A stretch of 64,000 bases of DNA from Gammaproteobacteria bacterium (GTDB taxonomy: Bacteria > Pseudomonadota > Gammaproteobacteria > JABHGC01): positions 62,001 through 126,000 of the forward strand of contig JALWTS010000015.1 in the NCBI GenBank assembly GCA_027077805.1, read 5' to 3'. A program made the position numbers and the translations under genes. Below, piece after piece: positions 1 through 9,728 of the stretch (the stretch's first letter is position 1; every line of letters begins with the position of its first letter). The notes beneath the pieces were generated by a model, which saw only the letters and a list, made by a program, of their open reading frames with translations, made no database searches and had not been told where the DNA came from.

Positions 1-2
1 AA

Positions 3-899
3 AAAATGGTGAATACTACGGATCGTTGGATTCGTGAACGAACGGGTATTTATAAACGTCATTTAGCCGCAGAGGGTCAAACGACTTGTGATTTATCAGA
101 ACAGGCGGTAAAACTTGCGATTGAAATGGCAGGAATTGAAACGAATCAAATTGATTTGATCATTGTGGCAACGACGACACCTGATAGAGTATTTCCTAGC
201 ACGGCTTGTTTATTACAACAACGCTTGGGGATTCATGGTTGTGCCGCATTTGATATTCAAGCTGTGTGTACGGGTTTTATTTATGCTTTGGGGGTAGCGG
301 ATCAATTTATTCGCTCTGGAATGGCAATGACGGCATTAGTGATTGGTGCGGAAACTTTATCACGCATTATTGATTGGACGGATAGAAATACCTGTGTTTT
401 ATTTGGTGATGGGGCGGGTGCTGTCGTATTAAAGGCCGATCAAGTGCCTGGAATTTTATCCAGTCATTTACATGCAGATGGTGAGTATGAGCAATTATTA
501 ACTGTGCCTGTTGGGGTTTCGCAAGGTTATGATAAAATGCAACAAGGCGAAACCTATATTCAGATGAAAGGCCATGAAGTATTTAAAATTGCGGTCAATA
601 CTTTAGGGCAAATTGTTGATGAAACGCTGAATGCGCATCAAATGGACAAATCTGAGGTCGATTGGTTAATTCCACATCAAGCCAATATTCGTATTATTCA
701 AGCTACCGCAAAAAAATTAAAGATGACAATGGATAAAGTAGTTGTTACCGTAGGTGAACATGGGAATACTTCTGCTGCTTCGGTTCCATTGGCATTAGAT
801 GTTGCGGTACGTCAAGGTAAAATTCAACGAGGAGAGGTATTATTAATGGAAGCCTTCGGGGGGGGATTTACTTGGGGTTCTGTATTAGCAAAATATTAA
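3..899 (+). CDS. fabH: 3-oxoacyl-ACP synthase III (FabH), 5' end cut by window
   Basis: Condenses acetyl-CoA with malonyl-ACP to start type II fatty-acid synthesis in the cytoplasm. The Cys-His-Asn triad of the family is present: Cys in AVCTGF (codon at 267), His in PHQANIRI (675) and Asn in [10 protein letters not shown] (765). The C-terminal [10 protein letters not shown] signature is intact. The first in-frame ATG at 6 aligns about 20-25 residues into the usual protein (family length about 317 aa, 298 visible) and the frame is open to the window edge, so the true start lies upstream. It is followed 10 bp later by fabD in the same direction. A run of eight G (858-865) lies in the GGG motif. 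Family assignment is secure. Confidence 0.95.
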   Translation, partial: KMVNTTDRWIRERTGIYKRHLAAEGQTTCDLSEQAVKLAIEMAGIETNQIDLIIVATTTPDRVFPSTACLLQQRLGIHGCAAFDIQAVCTGFIYALGVADQFIRSGMAMTALVIGAETLSRIIDWTDRNTCVLFGDGAGAVVLKADQVPGILSSHLHADGEYEQLLTVPVGVSQGYDKMQQGETYIQMKGHEVFKIAVNTLGQIVDETLNAHQMDKSEVDWLIPHQANIRIIQATAKKLKMTMDKVVVTVGEHGNTSAASVPLALDVAVRQGKIQRGEVLLMEAFGGGFTWGSVLAKY

Positions 900-909
900 G
901 GAAGTAAAA

Positions 910-1851
910 ATGGGACAACAATCATTTGCAGTAGTATTTCCAGGGCAGGGTTCGCAGTCAGTCGGGATGTTAGCGGAACTTGCACAGAATTATCCAATTG
1001 TAACACAAAGTTTTGAACAAGCATCGGATATTTTGGGTTATAATTTGTGGGATACCGTCTCTCAAGGACCCATTGAGCGTTTAAGTCAAACCGAAATTAC
1101 CCAACCTGCCATGTTAGTTTCGGGGGTAGCGGTTTGGCGAGTATGGCAACAACAGCAAGGTGCCATGCCTAGTTTTATGGCAGGGCATAGTTTGGGTGAA
1201 TATACGGCATTAGTTTGTGCGGAAGCAATGAGTTTTGATAATGCCATCACTGTCGTGGCAGCGCGTGGGCGTTTAATGCAGGCGGCGGTTCCTGTCGGTC
1301 AGGGGGCAATGGCCGCTATTTTAGGCTTAGAAGAGGGTCAAGTTGAGACTTTAGTGCAACAAGCCAGTCAAGATCAGGTGGTTGAAGCCGTAAATTTTAA
1401 TGCGATTGGACAAGTTGTCATTGCTGGTAACACACCTGCGGTAGAACGTGCGGTTGAACTCGCAAAGCAAGCAGGTGCAAAACGAGCAAAATTATTACCT
1501 GTCAGTGTGCCTTCTCATTGTCGTTTAATGCAGGAAGCCGCCATACAATTACAAGATGTATTGCAATCAATTAGCATTCAAACACCACAAATTAAAGTGA
1601 TTCATAATGTGGATGTGCAAAGTCATACCGATCCAAAAGCGATTCATGAAGCCTTAGTGAAACAACTTTATCAACCTGTACAATGGGTACAAACTATTCA
1701 ATCATTAAAAGCTCAAAATATTGACATTGTGATTGAAGCTGGGCCGGGAAAAGTATTGTCAGGACTGAATAAACGCATTGATAAAACGATGACGGCATTA
1801 CCTATTTTTGATTCAAAAACCTTAGAGACTGCATTAGAAGCAGTTAAATAA
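910..1851 (+). CDS. fabD: Malonyl-CoA:ACP transacylase
   Basis: Moves malonyl from CoA to acyl carrier protein, supplying the extender unit for FabF and FabH. It has the N-terminal PGQGSQ motif, the catalytic serine in GHSLGEY (Ser94) and the catalytic histidine in VPSHC (His203), matching Ser92 and His201 of the E. coli enzyme. The 313 aa length is normal for the family. A GGAAG ribosome site lies just upstream of the ATG. It sits between fabH and fabG in the standard gammaproteobacterial fab order and is presumably co-transcribed with them. Confidence 0.97.
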   Translation: MGQQSFAVVFPGQGSQSVGMLAELAQNYPIVTQSFEQASDILGYNLWDTVSQGPIERLSQTEITQPAMLVSGVAVWRVWQQQQGAMPSFMAGHSLGEYTALVCAEAMSFDNAITVVAARGRLMQAAVPVGQGAMAAILGLEEGQVETLVQQASQDQVVEAVNFNAIGQVVIAGNTPAVERAVELAKQAGAKRAKLLPVSVPSHCRLMQEAAIQLQDVLQSISIQTPQIKVIHNVDVQSHTDPKAIHEALVKQLYQPVQWVQTIQSLKAQNIDIVIEAGPGKVLSGLNKRIDKTMTALPIFDSKTLETALEAVK

Positions 1852-1887
1852 ACATATTATGATTATAGTCGTATTTGGAGTAGTTGA

Positions 1888-2631
1888 ATGACACTTAAAG
1901 GTAATATTGCATTAGTAACAGGTGCCAGTCGAGGAATTGGACAAGCCATTGCATTAGAGCTTGGTAAACAAGGTGCTTGTGTGATTGGTACGGCAACTAC
2001 AGAACAAGGTGCTGCAAATATTAGCCAAAATTTGCAACAAGCAGAGATTCAAGGTCAGGGCATGGTACTCAATGTAACTGACTTAGAAAGTATGGATAAT
2101 CTAGTCAAGCAAGTGCAAGCGGATTTTGCTGCCCCTAGTTTATTAATTAATAATGCGGGGATTACTAGGGATAATTTATTTATGCGTATGAAACCTGCGG
2201 AATGGGAGGATGTGATTAATACCAATCTTAGTTCGGTTTATCATATGACGAAAGCCTGTTTAAAACCGATGATGAAAGCACGATTTGGACGTATTGTGAA
2301 TATTTCATCAGTGGTTGGTGTGTCAGGTAATCCGGGACAAGCCAATTATTCTGCCGCAAAAGCAGGCATAATAGGTTTCAGCAAATCCTTAGCTCAAGAA
2401 CTAGGCTCTAGAAATATTACGGTGAATTGTGTGGCACCCGGATTTATTGATACCGATATGACACAAGCCTTATCAGATAAGCAAAAACAAGCAATGTTGG
2501 CTCACATTCCATTAAATCGTTTAGGATCAGTGGAAGATATTGCGAGTGTTGTCAGTTTTTTAGTCTCATCTGCCGCAGCTTATATTACAGGTGAAACCAT
2601 TCATGTCAATGGTGGAATGTATATGAATTAA
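1888..2631 (+). CDS. fabG: 3-oxoacyl-ACP reductase
   Basis: NADPH-dependent reduction of 3-oxoacyl-ACP in the elongation cycle. It is a short-chain dehydrogenase with the TGASRGIGQAIA cofactor loop, NNAGIT, and a Ser141/Tyr154/Lys158 catalytic set (NISS and NYSAAKAG). VNCVAPGFIDTDM near the C-terminus is typical of FabG. At 247 aa it is close to the 244 aa E. coli enzyme. It lies 36 bp after fabD, with GGAG upstream of the ATG. A 208 bp gap separates it from acpP, so acpP may have its own promoter. Confidence 0.97.
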   Translation: MTLKGNIALVTGASRGIGQAIALELGKQGACVIGTATTEQGAANISQNLQQAEIQGQGMVLNVTDLESMDNLVKQVQADFAAPSLLINNAGITRDNLFMRMKPAEWEDVINTNLSSVYHMTKACLKPMMKARFGRIVNISSVVGVSGNPGQANYSAAKAGIIGFSKSLAQELGSRNITVNCVAPGFIDTDMTQALSDKQKQAMLAHIPLNRLGSVEDIASVVSFLVSSAAAYITGETIHVNGGMYMN

Positions 2632-2768
2632 TCTGCTGGGAAAAAATATGAGCAGTGCTTGTAAAAAATAAAATTATCGACTATAGTCCAAAAAACATTG
2701 ATATGGAAGCTGTAACACGAATGGTGTAGATAGTTTTCATTGGCAATTCCGTTTAGTCGATGCAAGGC

Positions 2769-2821
2769 TTAAAGAGTTATTATCTTTAAAGTCATAATTA
2801 AAACTAAATGACATTTTTTTT
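2769..2821 (+). promoter_or_regulatory. Weak paired hairpins and T-run in the fabG-acpP gap
   Basis: The 208 bp between fabG and acpP holds no convincing gene. It contains a 7 bp stem (TTAAAGA 2769-2775 with TCTTTAA 2783-2789), then a 5 bp stem (GTCAT 2791-2795 with ATGAC 2808-2812) followed by a run of T up to 2821, just before the acpP ribosome site. This could be a weak terminator or attenuator that sets acpP levels apart from fabG. The stems are AT-rich and short, so the call is tentative. Confidence 0.25.
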
Positions 2822-2839
2822 AGAAAGGAAAACATTAGA

Positions 2840-3076
2840 ATGAGTAGAATAGAAGATCGGGTAAAAGAAATTGTTGCAGAACAATTAGGTGTAAAAATTG
2901 AGGAAGTAACAAGTGAAGCATCATTTGTGGATGATCTCGGGGCAGATTCTTTGGACACGGTGGAATTAGTGATGGCATTAGAAGAAGAATTTGATTGTGA
3001 AATCCCTGATGAAGAAGCAGAAAAAATTACCACAGTACAGCAAGCAATGGATTATATTGATAGCCATTTGAATTAA
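2840..3076 (+). CDS. acpP: Acyl carrier protein
   Basis: Small acidic carrier that holds growing acyl chains on a 4'-phosphopantetheine arm. The attachment serine is Ser37 in the invariant [10 protein letters not shown] motif. The 78 aa length and the acidic helix II ([23 protein letters not shown] region) match bacterial AcpP closely. An AGAAAGGA ribosome site precedes the ATG. It lies between fabG and fabF as in E. coli, followed by a strong hairpin that may reduce read-through into fabF. Confidence 0.98.
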   Translation: MSRIEDRVKEIVAEQLGVKIEEVTSEASFVDDLGADSLDTVELVMALEEEFDCEIPDEEAEKITTVQQAMDYIDSHLN

Positions 3077-3098
3077 TGGTGAGTCATGTTAATAATAT

Positions 3099-3140
3099 AA
3101 TAAAAGGATTATTGGTAAGTATTACCGTAATCCTTTTATT
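3099..3140 (+). terminator. Long hairpin terminator between acpP and fabF
   Basis: A 13 bp perfect stem (3099-3111 with 3128-3140) encloses an inner GGTAA/TTACC stem (3114-3118 with 3122-3126) and a 3-base loop, followed by T-rich sequence. It lies 22 bp after the acpP stop. It probably ends most acpP transcripts, giving the carrier protein higher expression than the downstream synthase. Confidence 0.7.
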
Positions 3141-3174
3141 TTGAGTTTGTTTTATATCTTATGAGGTAAGTCTT

Positions 3175-4416
3175 TTGTCAAAACGACGAGTTGTAATTAC
3201 AGGCTTAGGCATTGTTTCCCCTGTAGGGATAAGCATAGCAGAAGCATGGCAAAATATTTTAGCAGGTCAAGGCGGGATTCGTCCCTTAACTCATATTGAT
3301 GTCTCTGCACATAGTACTAAATTTGGTGGCAGTGTGCCTGATTTTGATGTGGCAGACTATTTGCCACCAAAATTATCCAAAAAAATGGATATATTTATTC
3401 ATTATGGCTTAGTTGCCGCATCTCAAGCGATTGCAGATGCTGGTTTAGAAGTAACGGAACAAAATGCGGAACGGATTGGGGTCTCTATTGGTTCTGGCAT
3501 TGGTGGCATTCATGGGATTGAAAAAGGGCATAGTGCCTATTTGAGTGGTGGCCCTAGAAAAATTTCCCCATTTTTTGTGCCTAGTAATATTATCAATATG
3601 ATTTCGGGAAATGTGTCGATTCAATATGGATTAAAAGGGCCGAATACCACTATTGTTACGGCCTGTAGTTCTGGAACCCATAGTATTGGTCAATCAGCCC
3701 GAATGATTCAATATGGTGATGCCGATGTGATGATTGCAGGTGGGGCTGAAATGTCAACTACGCCTACGGGTTTAGGTGGTTTTGCGGCGGCCAGAGCCTT
3801 ATCTAGGCGTAATGATGATCCTAGCACGGCGAGTCGTCCTTGGGATAAAGATAGAGATGGTTTTGTCTTAAGTGATGGGGCAGGTGTGGTCGTCTTAGAA
3901 GCCTTAGAAATTGCCAAACAACGTGGGGCAAACATTTATGCGGAAGTGGTTGGTTTTGGCATGAGCGGTGATGCCTATCATATGACATCGCCACCACCGA
4001 ATGGTGAAGGTGCGAGTCTTTGTATGAATAATGCCTTAAAAGATGCTAGGTTAAATCCCGAACAAATTGATTATATTAATGCCCATGGTACGTCAACACC
4101 TTTAGGCGATTTAGTTGAAACCAGAGCAGTAAAGGCCAGTTTCAAGGATCATGCCAAAAAATTAGCAGTAAGCTCTACCAAATCAATGACAGGTCATATG
4201 TTAGGAGCCGCAGGTGGGGTTGAAGCAATTTTTACTACCTTAGCAATTCGAGATCAAGTCGCACCGCCAACTATTAACTTATTTGAAGCTGGTCCAGAAT
4301 GTGATTTAGATTATGTGCCTTGGAAAGCACGAGAAATGCCGATTAATGTGGCTATGTCTAACTCATTTGGTTTTGGTGGTACTAATGGAACCTTAGTGCT
4401 ATCCAGATTTCAATGA
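3175..4416 (+). CDS. fabF: 3-oxoacyl-ACP synthase II (FabF)
   Basis: Elongating condensing enzyme of type II fatty-acid synthesis. It has the Cys-His-His triad: Cys164 (TACSSGTHS), His304 (NAHGTSTP) and His341 ([10 protein letters not shown]). At 413 aa it equals the family norm. Translation starts at a TTG codon; the first residues [17 protein letters not shown] match the usual N-terminus and GAGG lies just upstream, so TTG is preferred. Its stop overlaps the pabB start by 4 bp (ATGA), which indicates translational coupling. Confidence 0.97.
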   Translation: MSKRRVVITGLGIVSPVGISIAEAWQNILAGQGGIRPLTHIDVSAHSTKFGGSVPDFDVADYLPPKLSKKMDIFIHYGLVAASQAIADAGLEVTEQNAERIGVSIGSGIGGIHGIEKGHSAYLSGGPRKISPFFVPSNIINMISGNVSIQYGLKGPNTTIVTACSSGTHSIGQSARMIQYGDADVMIAGGAEMSTTPTGLGGFAAARALSRRNDDPSTASRPWDKDRDGFVLSDGAGVVVLEALEIAKQRGANIYAEVVGFGMSGDAYHMTSPPPNGEGASLCMNNALKDARLNPEQIDYINAHGTSTPLGDLVETRAVKASFKDHAKKLAVSSTKSMTGHMLGAAGGVEAIFTTLAIRDQVAPPTINLFEAGPECDLDYVPWKAREMPINVAMSNSFGFGGTNGTLVLSRFQ

Positions 4417-5762
4417 AATCCTATTTCACAAAATCTCCTATTACCCTTGGAGATTTTGTTTTACAAGCAGTAAATTATGATATAGATTTATTGGCATTAC
4501 ATCAGTATCAGCCGCAACGTTATCCTTATTTGTTGCAAAGTGTGGCAAGGCATCCAGAAATTGGACGTTATGATATTTTGTTTGCCTTTCCTTTGGCAAG
4601 CAAAATTTATTCTAAATCAATATTAACCCATTTAAGCCAACAAGTTACAATAACAAAATCCATTCCTGAGCATGATTTTGATCTACCATTTTGGGGGGGG
4701 TGGTTTTTGTTTCTAGCCTATGAGGTGGTCGCAGAAATTGAAGCGACTTTAGTGTTGCCACAATCCGCTTATCCAAAGGCAATTTTAACTCGTATTCCCG
4801 TGGCAATCATTCGAGATCACCAACAGCAAACAAGTTGCTTAGTCTTAGAATCATCTCATCAACCTTATCTTAGTGTAATAGAGCAGGATTTAATCCTTAG
4901 CCAAATCCAACAAACAAAATTTAGTCATGATAATATAAGTTTTGAATTAATCGAAGAAGTTCCTAGCAAGTTTTTACAGGGGGTGAAACGCATTAAAGAC
5001 TATATTTACGAAGGGGATGTATTTCAGGTGAATTTATCACGTTTATGGCAGGCAATCAGTGCGAATCCCATTGATGCCGTGCAACTCTATCAACGTTTAT
5101 GTCAAAGCAATCCTGCACCATTTGCAGGCTTACTCTATCACAATGGTTATTATATTCTCAGTTCCTCCCCTGAGCGTTTATTACAAGTGAAACCGCCTTA
5201 TATTCAAACTCGTCCGATTGCAGGCACTCGACCTAGGGCAAAGGATACTACGCAAGATCAAGCCTATTCACAGGAATTATTATTACATCCTAAAGAACAA
5301 GCCGAACATATTATGTTAGTGGATTTAGAACGTAATGATTTAGGTCGAATTTGCCAAGCAGGTAGTATTAATGTCAATGCTATGATGCAATTAGAATCTT
5401 ATGCTTATGTGCATCATATTGTGTCTAATATTCAAGGTAAACTTAAGTCGGGTATTTCGCTGAGCCAAATGATTTCGGCAGTATTTCCTGGGGGGACGAT
5501 TACGGGTTGTCCTAAAGTCCGATGTATGGAAATTATCGCTGAATTAGAACAACAACCCAGAGGAGCTTATACGGGCGCCTTAGGTTTTATTAGTCATCAT
5601 GGCGATATGGATTTTAATATTTTAATTCGTAGTATTGAAGTGGCTCAAAATAAACTTTGGTTTCGGACTGGGGCAGGGATTGTTGCGGATTCTGATCCTG
5701 AGAAAGAATTAGCCGAAACTCGAAGTAAGGCCAAAGGCGTATTACTGGCATTACCGTCATGA
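4413..5762 (+). CDS. pabB: Aminodeoxychorismate synthase component I
   Basis: Chorismate-using enzyme that makes 4-amino-4-deoxychorismate for folate, using ammonia from a PabA glutaminase not seen here. Family motifs are [51 protein letters not shown] and [19 protein letters not shown]. At 449 aa it matches PabB. It overlaps fabF and pabC by 4 bp each, and the pabC neighbour supports PabB over anthranilate synthase. Oddity: the active-site segment reads RPIAGTRPR, with Ala where classical PabB has the nucleophilic Lys of PIKGT; Ala is typical of TrpE. A run of eight G (4693-4700) occurs within the gene without breaking the frame. Confidence 0.88.
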   Translation: MKSYFTKSPITLGDFVLQAVNYDIDLLALHQYQPQRYPYLLQSVARHPEIGRYDILFAFPLASKIYSKSILTHLSQQVTITKSIPEHDFDLPFWGGWFLFLAYEVVAEIEATLVLPQSAYPKAILTRIPVAIIRDHQQQTSCLVLESSHQPYLSVIEQDLILSQIQQTKFSHDNISFELIEEVPSKFLQGVKRIKDYIYEGDVFQVNLSRLWQAISANPIDAVQLYQRLCQSNPAPFAGLLYHNGYYILSSSPERLLQVKPPYIQTRPIAGTRPRAKDTTQDQAYSQELLLHPKEQAEHIMLVDLERNDLGRICQAGSINVNAMMQLESYAYVHHIVSNIQGKLKSGISLSQMISAVFPGGTITGCPKVRCMEIIAELEQQPRGAYTGALGFISHHGDMDFNILIRSIEVAQNKLWFRTGAGIVADSDPEKELAETRSKAKGVLLALPS

Positions 5763-6580
5763 TTCCCGCATTGATCAATGGCGAGTTTCGCCAATCTATT
5801 TCAGTATTCGATAGGGGGTTTCATTATGGCGATGGTTTATTTGAAACCATTGCTGTCAAACAAGGTAAACCTTTATTATGGCAACAACATATGCAACGTT
5901 TACAAGCTGGGGCAACCCAACTGAAATTACATTTGCCCGATAGTCAACTTTTATATCGAGAAGCCTTGCATTTAATTCAACAATCCCAACAATCCCAATT
6001 CGTATTAAAGATTATGATTAGTCGCAATAATACTGGTCGAGCTTACTACTATCAACCTGAAAGTTTAAGCCAGCGAGTTTTATTATTATTCCCATGGCCA
6101 CAATATCCTGCAAGCTATCAACAACAAGGGGTAAAATTACGCTTTTGCCACCATTATTTAAGTCCATCACCATTAGCAGGGATTAAGCATTTAAACCGTT
6201 TAGATCAAGTGATAGCTAGAAATGAATGGCAAGATGCTAGTATTGCGGAAGGTATTGTTTTGGACAATAATGGTAATGTTGTAGAAGCAACCATGAGCAA
6301 TATTTTTGCCATTTCAGCAGAACGGGTGATCGTTACCCCTGATTTAACGCAATGTGGTATTGCAGGGGTAATGCGAGCATGGCTGTTAGCTTATATACAA
6401 CAACAAGCGTGGTCTTATCAAATTACGACTTTAAAGCCATCCCAATTAAAAACCATGCAAGAAGTGTTTTTGTGTAATAGTATTATAGGAATTTGGCCAG
6501 TAACGCAAATTGAAGATTGGCACTATACGATTGGTGATATGACCTTAAAATTGTTACAGGCAGTCGCACAGATAAACTAA
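5759..6580 (+). CDS. pabC: Aminodeoxychorismate lyase (PLP-dependent)
   Basis: Converts aminodeoxychorismate to p-aminobenzoate and pyruvate for folate synthesis. It is a fold-type IV PLP enzyme with FDRGFHYGDGLFETI near the N-terminus and the PLP lysine Lys143 in GIKHLNRLDQV. The VVEATMSNIF segment is typical of the family. The 273 aa length is normal. The start overlaps the pabB stop by 4 bp, so the two pab enzymes are likely made together. Its place between fabF and mltG matches E. coli. A D-amino-acid or branched-chain aminotransferase is a formal alternative, made unlikely by context. Confidence 0.92.
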   Translation: MIPALINGEFRQSISVFDRGFHYGDGLFETIAVKQGKPLLWQQHMQRLQAGATQLKLHLPDSQLLYREALHLIQQSQQSQFVLKIMISRNNTGRAYYYQPESLSQRVLLLFPWPQYPASYQQQGVKLRFCHHYLSPSPLAGIKHLNRLDQVIARNEWQDASIAEGIVLDNNGNVVEATMSNIFAISAERVIVTPDLTQCGIAGVMRAWLLAYIQQQAWSYQITTLKPSQLKTMQEVFLCNSIIGIWPVTQIEDWHYTIGDMTLKLLQAVAQIN

Positions 6581-6624
6581 AATTATTACAAATAGAGTTA
6601 ACAACAGAATGGAATTATAATTTA

Positions 6625-7635
6625 ATGCGCATTATTGCTCGATTATTATTATTGTTAATTTTGTTAGCAAGTACTGTTGCAACAGTGCTTTACTCGCAAT
6701 ATCAACAATTTTTACAAAGTCCTTTAAGTTTTGAGCAAGCAAAAATAAGCTATACCGTTACCTCGGGTGGTACTGTTACCCGTTTAGCCAATGATTTATT
6801 AAAACAAGGTATTTTCAAATCAGAACAAGAACTTTACTTTTTTCGTTTCATGGCAAAGTTAAAACAAAAAACCGCTATTAAAGTCGGCGTTTATGAGCTA
6901 ACATCAGGATTATTACCCGAACAATTATTAGATCGTTTAATTTCAGGTCAAACCAAGCAATATCAACTTACCCTAATTGAAGGTTGGAATTTTTTTCAAG
7001 TATTATCCGCAATTCGATCACATCCCCAAATTAAACCAGTATTAAATCATCAAGATTGGACGGAAATTATGAGCAAACTAGGTCATGCTCACCAACATCC
7101 TGAAGGACGCTTTTATCCGGATACTTATTATTTTCCTGCGGGTACGACTGATTTAGAGTTTTTGCAACGTGCTTATCAAACCATGCAAGGAATCCTGACA
7201 AGCATATGGCGACAACGTCAACCGAATCTGCCTTTAAAATCAAAAGATGATATGTTAATTTTAGCCTCAATTATTGAAAAAGAAACAGGCTTAGCCAGTG
7301 AACGCCAACAAATTGCAGGGGTATTTATTCGACGCTTACAAGGTCATATGAAATTACAAACCGATCCAACCGTAATTTATGGCATAGGCGCAAGGTTTGA
7401 TGGTAATCTAACCCGAAAACATTTGAGACAAGATACGCCTTATAATACCTATGTACATTATGGTTTACCACCCACAGCAATTGCGATGCCTGGGAGAGAT
7501 TCATTATGGGCAGCCGTCAATCCCGATAAGGGCGACAGTTTATATTTTGTTGCTAATGGTTCGGGTGGGCATTATTTTTCTAAGACTTTGACACAGCATA
7601 ATCAGGCAGTAAGAAAATATCAGTTGAAACAATGA
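6625..7635 (+). CDS. mltG: Endolytic murein transglycosylase MltG (YceG)
   Basis: Inner-membrane lytic transglycosylase that cuts nascent glycan strands and may set their length. One N-terminal membrane segment (RIIARLLLLLILLASTVATVLY) is followed by the YceG/LysM-like periplasmic region. The catalytic glutamate is Glu218 in SIIEKETG, the same number as in E. coli, and TDPTVIYG plus the NTY...GLPP signature are present. The 336 aa length is normal. It is the pabC-tmk linker gene, as in E. coli. Confidence 0.95.
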   Translation: MRIIARLLLLLILLASTVATVLYSQYQQFLQSPLSFEQAKISYTVTSGGTVTRLANDLLKQGIFKSEQELYFFRFMAKLKQKTAIKVGVYELTSGLLPEQLLDRLISGQTKQYQLTLIEGWNFFQVLSAIRSHPQIKPVLNHQDWTEIMSKLGHAHQHPEGRFYPDTYYFPAGTTDLEFLQRAYQTMQGILTSIWRQRQPNLPLKSKDDMLILASIIEKETGLASERQQIAGVFIRRLQGHMKLQTDPTVIYGIGARFDGNLTRKHLRQDTPYNTYVHYGLPPTAIAMPGRDSLWAAVNPDKGDSLYFVANGSGGHYFSKTLTQHNQAVRKYQLKQ

Positions 7636-7666
7636 TCGATACATCACGCTTAATTTGGGGCCATCA

Positions 7667-8311
7667 ATGACAGCAAAATTTATTGTCCTAGAAGGTTTAG
7701 AAGGCGCAGGTAAAACGACTGCCTTAAAGTTTATCACTGCTTGGTTGCAACAACAACAAATTGAAGTCGTAAGCACCAGAGAACCTGGAGGGACTGTGAT
7801 TGCTGAAAAAATTCGTACACTCGTAAAGCAAGCGGTGGCAAATGAACCATTAACCTTAATGAGTGAGTTATTATTAATGTATGCCGCTAGAGTACAAAAT
7901 ACGGACGTGATTATTAAACCCGCCTTAGCTCAAGGTAAGTGGGTGATTTCTGATCGCTATTTTTTATCCAGCTTTGCTTATCAAGGGGGGGGACGGCAGT
8001 TAGAGATCGCTGCTATTCAAGCCATTCATCAAGCCTGTCTAGGAGAATTTAAACCCGATTTAACCTTATATTTTGATATTGAACCCGAACTAGGTTTAAG
8101 CAGAGCTAAGGGACGAGGTGCTTTGGATCGCTTTGAACAACAACATTTAGATTTTTTTATTCGCACTCGCCAAGTTTATCAAAAATGCTTAGCAAAAGAT
8201 GATACTATAGTAGAAATTAATGCGGGTTTAGCGATAGAACAAGTCAATGCCCAACTCATCAAAGCATTGCAAACACTATTATTATCATTACAATCACAGT
8301 TACAGCCATAA
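7667..8311 (+). CDS. tmk: Thymidylate kinase
   Basis: Phosphorylates dTMP to dTDP in the cytoplasm. It shows the P-loop LEGLEGAGKTT, the DR(Y/F) motif in DRYFLSSFAYQGGGR, REPGGT, and a lid region with RAKGRGALDRFE. I chose the ATG at 7667, which gives MTAKFIVLEG and 214 aa; an in-frame TTG at 7655 would add four residues of no family similarity. GGGG at 7657-7660 can serve as ribosome site. The GGG motif contains a run of eight G at 7985-7992. It is followed 14 bp later by holB. Confidence 0.95.
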   Translation: MTAKFIVLEGLEGAGKTTALKFITAWLQQQQIEVVSTREPGGTVIAEKIRTLVKQAVANEPLTLMSELLLMYAARVQNTDVIIKPALAQGKWVISDRYFLSSFAYQGGGRQLEIAAIQAIHQACLGEFKPDLTLYFDIEPELGLSRAKGRGALDRFEQQHLDFFIRTRQVYQKCLAKDDTIVEINAGLAIEQVNAQLIKALQTLLLSLQSQLQP

Positions 8312-8325
8312 CTATTACTATTATT

Positions 8326-9327
8326 ATGCAAACCCAATTACTTCCTTGGCAACAATCACAATGGCAACAATTATTATTGCAATGGCAACAACAGCGTTTG
8401 CCTCATGCCTTATTATTACAAGGTCAAATGGGTTTAGGTAAACAAAACTTTGCCAATTATTTAAGCCAGTTTATTTTATGTCAAGACCCCAATAAAATCG
8501 ATAAGGCTTGTGATCAATGTCATGCCTGTCGTTTATTTTTAGCTTATAATCACCCTGATTTTTTTAGAATTACCCCTACAAAAAAACAAGAACTTATTAA
8601 AGTTGAGCAAATTCGGCAATTAATTCAAGATTTAACATTGACATCACCTCTAGGGGGATATACGATTGCTTATATTCACCCTGCCCAATCAATGAATACG
8701 GCAGCATTTAATAGCCTATTGAAAACCTTAGAAGAACCGACCCCAAAAACCTTACTCATTTTAGTCAGTGATACCAGTAAACCTTTACCTGCTACTATTG
8801 TCAGTCGTTGTCAGCCATTATTATTTGCACCTCCAAGTCAATCTCTAGGTTTGCAATGGCTACGTCAACAAAGTCGGCATCCACAAGATGTATTATTATT
8901 AAAACTTGCCGCAGGTTCGCCACTATTAGCCTTAGAATTATCAGAAACCGAGCAATTGAATTTACGCACGCAATTATTTGCTGATTGCTTAGCCGTGATG
9001 CAAGGGCAAGGTAATATTGTCAAAGTAGCAGAGGTTTGGGCAGAAACCTATTTAAAATTAAGTTTATTTTGGTTATTAAGTTGGTTTCGAGATATGGTCG
9101 CCTTGAAATTACAAGTCGCAGAAGGGCAGGTAATTAATTGTGATCAAATTCAATCATTGCAATCTTTCGCCTCCCAGCTAAACTTTATACAATTATATCA
9201 ATGTATTGATCAAATTATGCAAACTCAGCAATTATTTACAACGCATACTACTATTAATAAAACAATGATATTAGAGCAATTGTTTATTGGTTTGCAACAA
9301 ACCATAGTTGAAGTCGAAGTTGAATAG
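8326..9327 (+). CDS. holB: DNA polymerase III delta-prime subunit
   Basis: Clamp-loader subunit of the replicative polymerase. The N-terminal half is an AAA+ module with a Walker A-like QGQMGLGKQ, four cysteines of the zinc module (C...CDQCHAC), the LLKTLEEPTPKTLLILVS block and the SRC motif in TIVSRCQPL. The 333 aa length matches E. coli HolB (334). The N-terminus is strikingly Gln/Trp rich (LPWQQSQWQQLLLQWQQQ), which also makes the DNA repetitive. Position between tmk and pilZ is standard for the class. The stop codon overlaps the AGGAG ribosome site of pilZ. Confidence 0.93.
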   Translation: MQTQLLPWQQSQWQQLLLQWQQQRLPHALLLQGQMGLGKQNFANYLSQFILCQDPNKIDKACDQCHACRLFLAYNHPDFFRITPTKKQELIKVEQIRQLIQDLTLTSPLGGYTIAYIHPAQSMNTAAFNSLLKTLEEPTPKTLLILVSDTSKPLPATIVSRCQPLLFAPPSQSLGLQWLRQQSRHPQDVLLLKLAAGSPLLALELSETEQLNLRTQLFADCLAVMQGQGNIVKVAEVWAETYLKLSLFWLLSWFRDMVALKLQVAEGQVINCDQIQSLQSFASQLNFIQLYQCIDQIMQTQQLFTTHTTINKTMILEQLFIGLQQTIVEVEVE

Positions 9328-9338
9328 GAGAAATGCTT

Positions 9339-9695
9339 ATGATGAAAGGAAGAGGTTTACCCAGACAAGGGATTTTATCGTTAAATATTAAAGATAAAAA
9401 CGCATTATATGCCGCATATATGTCATTTGTTAAAAATGGTGGCTTGTTTATTCCTAGTCCCAAAGAATATAAACTAGGGGATGAGGTGTTTATGTTATTA
9501 ACCCTAATGGAAGAACCCAACAAATTACCTGTCGCAGGTAAAGTCGTATGGGTAACACCAAAAGGGGCAGAAAATAATCGAGTCGCAGGGATTGGCGTGC
9601 AATTTAGTGATCAAGACGGGGGTAATGCAAGAAAAAAAATTGAAACCTATTTAGCAGGTACTTTGGAAGCTGAGCGTGTTACCCACACCATGTGA
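9339..9695 (+). CDS. pilZ: Type IV pilus biogenesis protein PilZ
   Basis: Founding-type PilZ protein required for type IV pilus assembly. It is close to Pseudomonas PilZ throughout: RQGILSLNIKDK, YAAYMSFVKNGGLF, YKLGDEVFMLLTLM, LPVAGKVVWVTPKGA, GIGVQF, IETYLAG and the THTM end. Like that protein it lacks the N-terminal RxxxR c-di-GMP-binding motif, so it probably acts by protein contact. There are three possible ATGs (9333, 9339, 9342). AGGAG at 9326-9330 is spaced best for 9339, which gives 118 aa. It lies in the holB-pilZ-tatD order typical of piliated gammaproteobacteria. Confidence 0.93.
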   Translation: MMKGRGLPRQGILSLNIKDKNALYAAYMSFVKNGGLFIPSPKEYKLGDEVFMLLTLMEEPNKLPVAGKVVWVTPKGAENNRVAGIGVQFSDQDGGNARKKIETYLAGTLEAERVTHTM

Positions 9696-9728
9696 TTTTT
9701 ATCCGTCATTTTTACTCTTGGGATTTTT

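Noticed and set aside
2737..3033. 98-codon - strand open frame over acpP
   Set aside because: Antisense of the highly conserved acpP; Ser-rich composition is the expected mirror of its acidic codons.
8247..8441. Small open frame across the tmk-holB junction
   Set aside because: Overlaps two certain genes; Tyr/His-rich translation comes from the repetitive CAA/TTA sequence.
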